A DNA stretch of 64,000 nt. It comes from Adenanthera pavonina (Eukaryota; Streptophyta; Magnoliopsida; Fabales; Fabaceae). The stretch lies in contig JAIVEN010000022.1 of NCBI GenBank assembly GCA_026686845.1, positions 25,952,001 through 26,016,000 on the forward strand, given 5' to 3'. The notes under the pieces were generated by a model that was not told the origin of the DNA, did not search any database, and saw only the letters and a list, made by a program, of their open reading frames with translations. The position numbers and the translations under genes are program-made. Below, in pieces: positions 36,808 to 48,400 of the stretch (the stretch's first letter is position 1; each line of letters starts with the position of its first letter).

Positions 36808-36976
36808 GCTAAATATGAACGGTTCATGTTTTATTTTACATTTTTATTAGTAAACATTATTTTTTAAAATCTTAAATATTATTTTTATTTTATGTTTTAT
36901 TTTTTAAATTAAAAAAAATTTAAAAAAATTATATAATAAACTTGGACCATCTACATTTCGCTGCCACCAACAGCAG
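36808..36976. mobile_element. Possible third MITE copy, short
   Basis: TGTTGATGCTAAATATGAAC on the left resembles the inverted right end TGTTGGTGGCAGCGAAATGT only loosely. The AT-rich centre resembles the inner parts of 4127-4400 and 10185-10441. Weak call. Confidence 0.35.
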
Positions 36977-38427
36977 AGAACTTTGCCTGCCTTCTTGCTC
37001 CCGTAAATCTGTTAATCGGACAGTGGACCGAGGATGGCACATGTTTCATTGGGAATTTGGGATCAAGATTCGAATGGAAGCAAAGAATATGCGCATCTAT
37101 TATTATTATCTTTTGTTTTTATTTTCTGTCTTAAAATCAAGTCCAATTAACTTATTATTAGTCGGCACGTGAGTCGTTTTCCCCTAAACAGCACAGCTCA
37201 CATCCACACAAATTGACAAATCTTTCCTTCCTAGCATAGAGTTTTTATCTTTTTAGTAATTTTGAATATATATTACTGTTAAACTAATAAGATCATTTTT
37301 ATATTCCAATTAAAGTTATATACTTTGATTATTTTAAAAATTTTTAAACAATTCATAAAAAATAACAAAAAAATTATTAACAAAAATCTTATAACTGTCT
37401 AATAGACTAATACAAATCCACTGTGGAGGAGAGGAGCACTATTGCCGTTAGGTTATAAACTTGGTTTTATTAGATGCTTACCATTTAAATAAAAAATAAA
37501 ATTATTTCTTTCTTGATTATTATAATAAATTATTGTTTAAATATTAATGGAAATAAAAGAATTTCCATAAATGAAATGTAGGTTATAATGATTAATGAAC
37601 CTGCCAAGCCTAATAAATGCTTTTTAAATGAATTTGTTCACTGAATATAAAAACAAAAAAAGTTCACATGGAAAAACAATCTTTTCATTGATCAAATTAG
37701 AATTAAAGAGAAATTGGAAAGTGGGGAGAGAGGGTCAAATATTAACGTTTGCCCCAAAACTTTGGAGATTTTATTCCGTTTCATTCATTTTATTCTAAAT
37801 ATACATTTACTCGGAATCTTAATGTCTCAAATGTTAATTTTTATCCATACAACTAAAAAAATTTAGCTTGGTAAACAAAATAAAAGTAATTTAGGAAAAT
37901 ATTAACGTGAATTATTTACTAGTCGTATAAATTTATTATAATTTATTTTATGGCCGATGATGTATTATTATAATATCTAATATTATAATCCTGCACTAAT
38001 TTTTATTTTTTTAAATTTTTTGGTAAATTTTTACTTTTAAATCTTTATTATTGAACAAACATTTCTCTTTCTAGTTTCTATATTAAATTATGAGAATGAG
38101 TAAAATTTTTTATTTAGAACGTAAAGCTTAATCTGCCCCCTCATAATAATACATTATCAAATATCAATCTCAACTAATTTAATTTATGAAATTAAATTTA
38201 AGATAATATACACTTATACAAAATATGACTCTAAATAATGACCTAAACTTGGTGGCCAAATCTGCTTTTTGGGATCGACATTGACCCAAACTTTGGGGAA
38301 AAAGAAACGTGGTTTCTTAACTGTTTTTTTTTTTGTGAACAGTGATTTCTTAACTTGAAGAAGGCAATTACGGGAAATTAATCAAGATTCAATCAATTCA
38401 AGGCATGAAAGCGAGATAATTGTTTAA

Positions 38428-38517
38428 ATGGCGGCGGGTCGCGGTTGGAACAGTACTGCCAGCGCTCTCGTATTGTGCAAAAAGTCGCAAGCGAAACTTC
38501 CCTGGTCCTACTCCTAG
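38428..38517 (+). other. Upstream ORF in the pyruvate kinase leader
   Basis: An ATG at 38428 opens a 29-codon frame starting MAAGRGWNSTASALVL and ending in TAG at 38515. It is out of frame with the main ATG at 38624. If the mRNA begins upstream of it, it could lower translation of the kinase. Start of transcription unknown. Confidence 0.4.
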
Positions 38518-38623
38518 ATCCTCTGTCTCTCTCCTTAAACTCTCTGCAGCCTGTTGTCGCAGCCATTTCTCTTCTGCTTCATTTGCCTCGTCGCTGTGTC
38601 CGATCACTTTGAGGCTCTGGACA

Positions 38624-41600
38624 ATGGCCACGATCAGTCTGTCTACGGCGATGTCTCTGTTGAAATCGGACCCCACCAAACCTTCTGATCTCTCATCTTC
38701 AAAATACGGGAGCTACCTTTTGTTTCATTCTGAACCCACAAGGGAATGTTTTCGCCGGAAAGATTTTGCCGTGTCGTCGATGAGGACCGTTGAGCAAAAC
38801 CAGAGAATCAAAATATCATCCCCCAATGGTTCTGCGACTATTGTAAGTTTGCTTCTTTTCTTTTTTTCTTTCTTTTCTTTTCTTTTTTCTATTGGTGTTT
38901 ATGAGTTTTCATGTGATGTTCTGTTCGATTTGGACGCTCTCTATGTTGTCATGGTGATGTGAAAAATGTGAAAATTTGAATTTTTTTTTGGCCTTATAAA
39001 AATTGGAACCTTAAACATTGATTTTGTCGCTTTTGTCGCGTTGGCAAGAGTCTCACCAAATTGCAGAAGAAATTGATGTCCTTTTTCTTTCCCCTGAACA
39101 CGCTTGATGGTTTATGTCTTTATGATCGACATAGTTTTGAATTTGTGTTTTTGTTTCTACTAGTAAACTAGTAAATAGTCCAGGAATGACACGGTTCACT
39201 GTTGTAATCCTAATCATAACATCGTTTGACCTTATAGCTGTAAGCCCTAAACTTGCACTTCGGTGATCGTGGGAAGTGCGCGCAGAAATAACAAAATATG
39301 GATAAATTTGTATTATTTCCAAATCTTTCAATCAATTAATTGTTGGGATCTCAATTGCAATCGCACATAAAAAACAGAAAAATTATACTAATAGCTGGGC
39401 GGCCTGGGCCTCCCATGTATAGCACGGAGATTGAGAAACGGAGCTTTGATGGCTTGTAAATAGTGTATATATTTTATATGTACTAATATTGATATTGATT
39501 GATATTTAATGTGGTTTTATACTTTAATCTCTGAAGTAGACTTGCATCCGTGATTTAATATGAATAATTTTACTGTAATATTTTAACTCTAACAATTTTT
39601 AACAACACATTTATAAACTTCTCACACTTACAAAATTACCAAGCACCTGATTGCTCTCTTATTTGTTTATCTAAATACATTCCTGTAGAATCTATTTATA
39701 GAAAAATTTCACCCTCCTCTCAATCTCAACTTGGAGAAGTACTATTTTAACACCACATTCTAGTTCTAGACGCATGGTCACTCGATAGTTCCTGTTCACT
39801 TGGTGATGTTAATGCAGAATTTATCTGGATGTAAGCTAGTTAATGCTTCTTTCCATTTTGGGTAAGAATAATGGTTTATCATAATTTATACGTAAGTATT
39901 GATGTTAACACACACATGCATATGAATGTAACAATTTATACGTAAGTATTGGTATATTTTGTCATATTTCAGAATAGAAATATAGCAGTTATATAAAACT
40001 ATGTATAAGATGTTTTTGATGTGTTTAATCATTTTTTAAAAGAATCTAAGAAGTGTGAATATTAAAGATTTGGTGTAATGTTTTAAAGAGTACTTTTTAC
40101 TGCACTGAGTCTCATTATTTGACACATACCCAACATGGGTTGAGCTCCAATCAAGAAATCATGGTACTTCATAGGCCCCAACTACTATATCTTTTTTTCT
40201 TATCTCATACTTTTAGATGGGATCATGGAGTTATGAAATAGAGCAATCACTGAATAGAACATTTGGGCACCTAATAATCACTAGGGCCTTCAGTAACAAT
40301 ATTCATTATTCAATATGTGCGTTTTGCAGTATCTAACACAGATTCTAAGTGTTTGCTGTCTCACTCTTCTAAATAAACTAGGTTGAGGCAGACTCTTTGT
40401 TGGAGCCGCAGTCTAGAAATTATGCTGTGTGGCCAGCAGGGGCAAATTCAGATGCACATCGGAAAACTAAGATTGTATGTACCATAGGCCCTTCTACCTG
40501 TTCACGCGAAATGATGTGGAAACTAGCTGAAGCTGGAATGAATGTGGCACGTTTAAATATGTCACATGGGGACCATGCATCACACCAGAAAACCATTGAT
40601 CTTGTAAAAGAATACAATGCTCAATTCAAAGACAAGGTTATAGCTATAATGCTTGACACCAAGGTAATTTGTTCTCTTTTCAATTTTTCTACTCTCTCCA
40701 TCTAATTGCATTTTATGAAGTTGGCCTAAATATATGAAATTTATGAGCTATAGTTTGTACTAGTTTTCTTATTGTTAGGTGAAGAAAATTATTTCTGATA
40801 CCTTGAGTCAAGAAGCAGTAGCTGTAAACTAGGTTAGATGAGTGTGTGTGTACAGAGATGATACATGTTCATTGATGTAATATGGTAAATAAATTCTTAT
40901 GCTTCAATACTTGGGATCTGCATGCATTGCCTTTGCTCCCCTTTCTCCGGTCATACTGCATATTTCCTTTTAAACACCAAATAATAAATAACTAAAGCAT
41001 AAATTCCTTTTTTTCGGTTTCATATCTGGTCATGCTTGTTAATACCCAGTGTCAGTTTTGATTTTAACGGATGCATGGGCTAATTTTCTTCACAGGGTCC
41101 TGAAGTTAGAAGTGGGGATGTGCCTCAACCAATTTTACTGAATGAGGGACAGCAATTCAATTTCACCATTAGAAGAGGGATCAGCACTGAAGACACAGTC
41201 AGTGTGAATTATGATGATTTTGTGAATGATGTAGAGGTTGGAGACACACTACTGGTGGATGGTAAGTATGGATATTTCTTGCATGAGTTGAAAACCTGAA
41301 GTGGACCATGTATTGTTCATGGCAGAAATACTGCTACAATAATGTCATGTTTAAACCTGGAACAAAATATAGATGGATTTTTTTTTTTGAAGTTTATAAA
41401 TTATCAAATGTCTGACTGTTGCTGCTGATTCTATGCTTTCCATCTGAGTAGGTGGAATTTTGTCATCTGCTGTATCAGATGATTGCTACCCTGCATAAAT
41501 TACTCAAGATAGTCCTATTATTAATAATATATTTTGATCATTTCGATCTTCCAGGAACCATTTCTTGTTTTATTCTACTGTATTAATTTGTTGCATCAGC

Positions 41601-44600
41601 TGAGTGTGATTATCTGTAAATAAAAATTGAGCTACATCTGGTATGTCTTTTAGGTGGAATGATGTCTCTTGCTGTTAAGTCAAAGACAAAGGACTTGGTT
41701 AAATGTGAGGTGATTGATGGCGGCGAACTGAAATCTCGGCGTCATTTAAATGTCCGTGGAAAAAGTGCAACACTTCCTTCCATAACTGGTATTATTCCGT
41801 TATACTTGTTAATGGTGCATCATCTCTTTGTTGGTGTTTTTTTTATATGAATATGCATTTGACAATTATACACTCTTCTTTCCTTTGTGCTTTAACTTAA
41901 CAGACAAGGACTGGGAAGATATCAAATTTGGGGTGGAAAATCAAGTAGATTTCTATGCTGTCTCATTTGTGAAGGATGCTAGAGTGGTTCATGAGTTGAA
42001 AGACTACCTCAAAAGTATTTTTCCAGATATCTAACCATCTTTATGAACTTATTCTTTGGGTGTGTGCTTCTATGTGTATTATTTCTCTTCCTTCTTGCTT
42101 CATAATAAAATTATCATAACCCTCTTTTATAGGTCTCAATGCCGATATACATGTGATTGTAAAAATTGAAAGTGCAGACTCTATACCAAATCTTCATTCA
42201 ATACTTTCAGCTTCAGATGGGGTTAGTTTCTTACTGTTCAGTTTCTCTATTGTGGATATTACATTTCTTCAGTGCCTGTCATATATGCTGTTTTCACTTT
42301 TTGCAAGATTCTCTGTCATGTCCTTAGAAAACTGGTAGTTTTCTTGCGCTTGTTTGTTTCTGTTCTGTTTGTTGTCAGTTTTTTTGCAAGATTCTCTGCC
42401 GTCTTCTGTTCTGTTTGGTGTACTTGAATGGCTTTCTCCTTTCATATTACCTATACAGAAGGACAATGACATGCTTCACATGCATACTCCTTAAGTCCCA
42501 AGTTTCAAAGATTTGCTCAATGCACACTTTAATAGACTTCTTAACATGTGAAAAATAAGATTGTTTGACATATGCGAAATTAAAAATTATTGTTCATATG
42601 AACTAAGTTCTGGTGAAAACTAATTTAGGTTAGTCTTGAGCTTATACCAAGTTTCACCATTGGTTTGTTTGGAAGTGGTCTGAAGTCTGAACTCTATTCT
42701 AGAGCAAATACGTCAGATGTACTCTTATGAAACAAATTATCATTAATCTTTATCTGCCATGTGATAAGCCTCTAATGACCTATGCACATAGGAAGCCTAG
42801 TGGCAGCAAACTAGTGACTATTTGACAGAGTCTAATTTTTATTCTGAGTCTGTTTTTCTTAATTTTTAATTATTTTTGGTAGTTGTTAGTGTGCTGCACA
42901 AGTCTAGGGAAGTGGAGTCAGCTAGCATTATGTGCAGTCAGTTAGCATTTTATTTCAGATATTTTTATTATTTCATTCAGCATGACCAGGTCTGTTGCAC
43001 CCATTACCAGAGTCAGTTTCTTAGTGGTCCAGATATTTAGGAAGTCTAGATAATTATTCTGCTTATAAATAAGCTGTATGTCAGCATGTAGAAGGCATCT
43101 TGAGTTATAATCAGAATTCATTTCTCGGAGATTCTCCAGTGGCTATTAGCTTTCTTTGAGTAAGATTCTTGCTCAATTTAAGTCCAGTAGATTTAATTTC
43201 TGCCATACCTTCATTTTCTCCTAAGCCATCTGTCACCATGTAGCATCCTATGTCACCATAAATGTTCTTTTTACCTTGTAGGCCATGGTTGCTCGTGGGG
43301 ACCTTGGAGCTGAGCTTGCAATAGAAGAAGTTCCTTTACTGCAGGTAATAATACGATGCTTAGAGAAATATCATATAGATGCCACCATAAAAGGTTGGTG
43401 ACAGAGTTTGTTGGATGACTTAAGTTTTTTAGGGTTTCAAGTAAGCAATGTGATATGTAGAACTTATGGGATATTTAATGTAAACTGCATACTTGAACTC
43501 TGAGGTTAGGGACATATATTGCATGCTAATCTTGAGAGTGTTTCTACTCACTGTTTTAATGTGGTTTCATATCAAATGTACATAATGTGAATTGCTCTTT
43601 CTGCCATCTGTGGCCTTAAATTTTCGTGGAAATAACATGTCTCTTGTAGGTGATATTTGAAAGTGGGACTATGTTTAATTTTGTGTTCTATTTTGTATAC
43701 ACCCTTTTTAATCAAACAGGAGGACATCATAAAAAGATGTCACAGTATGCAAAAGCCGGTGATTGTCGCAACTAATATGCTCGAAAGCATGATCAATCAT
43801 CCAACACCAACAAGGGCAGAAGTCTCAGACATTGCAATTGCTGTTAGACAAGGTGCTGATGCAATCATGCTTTCAGGGGAAACTGCACATGGAAAGTAAG
43901 TTTACTAGATTTTTTTTTATCTTACTTCAACAGTTAAAATATATATATATTTTAAAATTTAATTTACTTGTTTACAGGATCACTACCTCTTCTTTTAATT
44001 TGTGAAATACAAAAGGCAAAGATAAATTGGTTAAGCTTTCTTTACCCAAATTTTAAATTGTTATTGACATTTTACATATGGTGTAGTTAAATAAACACCT
44101 ATAGATCCACTTTCCGTTGGAAATTTATGGCATGCTTTGAAATTTCATACCCAGCTTCGCATGACATGCGTGTTTAATTGTGTTGTGCCCACTTTTAATG
44201 AGCTTTGCATTTAATATATTTCCTTTTAATATTTATAATATATTTATCTTCGGATGGTTATAAATTGCCCTAGATATCCATTGAAAGCCGTTAATGTAAT
44301 GCATGCCGTGGCATCAAGGATTGAGTCAAGTGTTCAGTGTAGTGTTGACCCTCGAAATCAGTTGAGTTCCGATCAGGTATGTGCTTAATTCGGGAAGAAG
44401 TCATGCTTATATACAGCTTATTTTCTTGAGTGCTGAAATTCTTTACAAGTATCCAGATTTAATCTATATCCTTAAAAAATGTAATTAGTTTGATGTTTTC
44501 ATTTTGACAGAGGCATATGGGAAAGATTTTTGCTTTCCATGCAACAACTATGTCTACCACCCTTAATACTCCCATAATTGTTTTCACCAGAACAGGATCC

Positions 44601-45067
44601 ATGGCTGCTCTCTTGAGCCATTATAGGCCTTGCCGTACCATATTTGCGTTCACAAATGAGTGAGTAGTTGTTGTCTGGTGTTTTCCTTTTGGATCATCTT
44701 TGTTTTAAGTGATTTTGGCTTCTCTGGTTTTAATTATTATGATTTTATCACTTGCAGAGAAAAGATTAAGCAGAGGCTGGCACTTTATCGTGGTGTTATG
44801 CCAGTATACATGAAATTTTCAGACGATGCAGAAGAGACCTTCTCTCAAGCCCTCAAGCTGCTATTGGTGAGTAATAGTATAGATCTCTATAATTGGCATA
44901 AATTTCTCTCTGAATGGCTGTTGTTATAGTGGATGTTAATTTTTATGCTTCAGAGTAAGGGGCATTTAGAGAAGGGACAACATGTTACTCTGGTCCAGAG
45001 TGGCACACAAGCAATCTGGCGTGATGAATCCACCCACCTAATACAAGTTCGTAAACTCCATGAGTGA
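38624..45067 (+). CDS. PKP3: Plastidial pyruvate kinase, PKP3-like
   Basis: Twelve exons join in frame to 571 aa: 38624-38842, 40382-40663, 41096-41261, 41654-41788, 41904-42014, 42133-42221, 43282-43344, 43720-43895, 44274-44376, 44511-44659, 44758-44866 and 44954-45067. The enzyme turns phosphoenolpyruvate and ADP into pyruvate and ATP in the plastid. The first ~75 residues are Ser/Thr-rich with basic residues, as in a transit peptide. The barrel starts [13 protein letters not shown] (100-112). [13 protein letters not shown] (124-136), LDTKGPEVR (164-172), VKIES with Lys315 and Glu317, and RGDLGAE with Asp341 supply substrate, K+ and Mg2+ sites. GETAHGK and [16 protein letters not shown] follow. 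Phrases such as GDVPQPI and [12 protein letters not shown] fit PKP3 rather than PKP1. The first in-frame ATG is used. No break seen. Confidence 0.93.
38843..40381 (+). other. Intron 1 of the pyruvate kinase gene
   Basis: A 1.5 kb intron bounded by GTAAGT and CTAG. It is AT-rich with a repeated ACAATTTATACGTAAGTATT-like word at 39885-39955. No other feature. Confidence 0.6.
42222..43281 (+). other. Intron 6 of the pyruvate kinase gene
   Basis: A 1.06 kb intron from GTTAGT to TTGTAG. TTTTTGCAAGATTCTCTG occurs twice, near 42299 and 42379. No coding content. Confidence 0.55.
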
Positions 45068-45487
45068 AAATCGTCTTTGAAGATAATATCATAAAGGGGA
45101 AATTGTATTTTTTATTTAATTGTGCGTTAGATTTTTCGTTTCCTTTTTTGCTTTCTAAGTAGTTACTGGTTATTACAACATAGTTATGGATATTTTGAAA
45201 GCACAGAAGTTGGATACTTCAGGAATTGTCAGAATCCAAATTAGTCAATTCATTGATTTTGAGATTGCTGTACATTGCTCAAGGTTCTCTGACTATTTCT
45301 TTTGTTAACATGGAGTTAGAACATACAGTCCTTGAGCTCTTAACCATTACCAAGCTCTGCAAATTAGCATATGGAAATTACGGTCACACCATTTAACTCT
45401 TTGGTTCAAAGAGACCCTTCAAAGTTTATTATACTCAACCTAGCTCAAATATTTTTCTTACCATTACTTGAATTGTCCATATGAAAA
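45068..45487. other. Convergent 3' ends of PKP3-like and NPF7.3-like genes
   Basis: The two stop codons face each other 420 bp apart. Both 3' UTRs must lie here and could overlap. Confidence 0.6.
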
Positions 45488-48400
45488 CTAGACTTGGAAG
45501 GTGCCAAATTCATCATCTTCTTCACACTTGGCTTGCAAATGTGTACACCTGTACCACTTTGCACAAGCAATATAAACGACCAAGTCTAAGAATGTCAATG
45601 CAGCTAAAAGGAAGTAAAACCTATCTAAATGACCATTGTTTAGATTTCCAGGGATCCATCCAGGCTTGTTATTTCCAGAGGATATCTTCATAACTATGCT
45701 GACAATTAAACTACTAATGTAGTTCCCAAGTGACATTGATGTCATGCACAGTGCACTCCCAAAGCTCTTTAATCCCTCTGGTGTTTGAGCGTTGAAGAAC
45801 TCCAACTGCCCCACATACATAAAAACCTCAGAAGCTCCTATCAGTGCATACTGAGGAACTTGCCAGAAGATGCTCAAAGAACTTGTGAAGCCTTGTTTTG
45901 CATACTTAAGCCTGTAACACTCTACTATACCAGCTGTAACCATTGCCATTACTGCTATAACAAGACCAATCCCCATTCTCTGAAGCTCAGTGAGTCCCTT
46001 AGAATGGGATTGTTTGAGTTTCTGGACAAGCGGATCGAGAACTCGCCGGTAGAGGAAGATGAAGATGGCAACACTGAGGGTATCAAAGCTCGACATGCTT
46101 GCTGGTGGTATTCTGAAATTAGAAATGGTGGTTTTCATGGCGGCACCTTGCTCAACGAAAAGGGAAGCCATTTGTGTGAAAACCACTGAGTATATAATGG
46201 TGCAAAGCCAGATTGGAAGAAGTCTTAGTATGCACTTCACTTCTTCTACCTGAGTTATCCGGCAGAGACGCCAAGTGTTGTAACGGCCTTGATTAATCTT
46301 ATCTTCTAGATCTCTTGATGATATAAATGCTGCTCTATCCAAGAATCTGCAACACATGATGACAAAACACGTCTTTATATTCAAAAGTCTTCATCTTTAC
46401 AACATTAAACTGTAACTTTGAGAAACACCAATAATAACTTTAGAGAACATTAATTAATGTCATTATTACCTCACATAAATCTTGAAGTAAAATAAGTACT
46501 TACTTGAAGCCATGGGTGTGGAGTATCTTTTTGTTGCCATTGATGTCGGAGTCCTTGTCTTCCATGCCATACAAATCCTCCCCATTTGGTGGTAACTTCG
46601 CTCTCCACTTCAGTGATGCAGCAACAAGGACTTGGCAGAATCTGGAGAGAGGATTCCCACTGGGTTTGAAGTGTCTGTACCTCGGAGTCCATACCAGAAA
46701 CAACACCAATGCAGCAAAAGCAACACCAGTAGAAACCGAGAACCCAACAGCCCACATACCTTCATCCTCGATGTATCCCAGAATGGTGTTTGAGAACAGA
46801 GACCCAAGATTCAGTGCCAGATAGAAGTTACTGAAGAAAGCTACCTTTGAGTCTCCCTCTTGAGGGTGCCCTTCATCGAACTGATCAGCCCCAAATGTTG
46901 CTATATTTGGTTGATACCCTCCATTTCCTAAAGCAATGAGATAGATTGAGACATAGAACATGGCAATCTCCAACTCTGAATGTTTCCCACATTGAATTGA
47001 TTCTTTCCCACAACCTTTTGGTCTGATGAAGAACAGGTATGATGACAGCGACAAGGATCCCAAACCCTGTCACAAAGACTTGGATTGATTACTCACTCAC
47101 TCGCTCGTTAAAGTATTTCTGGATGAATGAAATGATTAGTGATTACTTACCATTACGAAGATGACCTGAAAAACAGCACAAGTTTTATATCTTCCCCAAT
47201 AGGAATCACTGAGAAATGCACCAACGAGGGAGAAGAGGTAAACAGTGCCGGTCCACTTGCTTACGTTGTTAGCAGCATCAGCATTGTTTTGGTCTAACAC
47301 TCTTGTCAGGAACAGTACGAGGTTCACTCCGATCCCGAAGAATGCTAGCGTGGCTAGACCTTGGTTAACTGATTTTAATTTAGATCACCAGCAAAGTACA
47401 AACACAGTTAGTGTCTTTATTTTTTTAAAAAAATGTCTTTTTGGCAACTTAAAAACAAATGTTCTTTATATGTGTGTCTATATATATATATATATAGAAC
47501 ATTAAAAAAAAAAAAGAATCATATCCCGAAAAGAGAAAAATTTCTTCCCAAGGCAACACATTTGGTTAAGGTCGTCATGAGAAACGTTAAAAAAGTCTTG
47601 TGAAGGGAGAAGGAAAAACGAATCAATCAAATGCATGGGCGTGGCTAAATCAATCAGCTTCTCTTTCTCTAGCATATCAGATAAGGGAATTATTATCAAA
47701 AGTATTAAAAACTAAACCAGTTATTATATTGGTCAAAACATTTATTCAACATTTAATAGTTTAATCATAATTAAACTTTAATTAAAATGATAGCAATAAA
47801 AAAATATTATTGATAAGTTTTCTAATCTAATATTAAAAATTTAAAATATAAATAAATTAATATTCATCCATAAATATATTTTAAATTTAAAATAATCAAA
47901 TAATATTATATTTTTATATTATTTATTATATAAATTTATCATTATTAATAATTATTTATCGTAATAATTCTTATATAATATATTATAATGTAGAAAGAAA
48001 TAACTTTATGCAAAAAATAATGTTATTTTATCTTAAAACTAAAAAAATTAAAAAAAAAATTTATAAACAGTTCACAATTGGTTTAAAAATGATTTCACTA
48101 ATTTTTTATTGGTTCTCACAAGTTCTGAAATTCTCCGGTCCAAGCTTCTTTTAGATAGGACTTGACACTTGTTCCCGGTCCAACCAATTAACTTGATTAG
48201 TTTAATCCGATTCTTAGTACTTTGGCTATTATTGATACATACGCACGTGCTGTTCCTCTCCCCCCCCCCCCCACCAAAAAAAAACAAACATATTATATAG
48301 CCTTCCCCTTACCAAGTATTGCCTTTCTTTTATCATTCAACGTGATTTCAACTATCTAAATTATGAATATTCATTACTCATCTAAAAAATAGATTTTCTC

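Larger units (their letters stand above)
35124..38397. other. Intergenic, AT-rich, no gene seen
   Basis: A pyrimidine-rich TCTTCTT stretch lies at 35635-35840. Otherwise only repeats are seen (36484-36667 and 36808-36976). Confidence 0.45.

Noticed and set aside
38398..38679. 93-codon minus-strand frame over the pyruvate kinase first exon
   Set aside because: It lies antisense to the leader and transit-peptide exon and matches no family I know; the plus-strand gene explains the region.
45785..46189. 134-codon plus-strand frame
   Set aside because: Shadow of the last NPF7.3-like exon on the minus strand.
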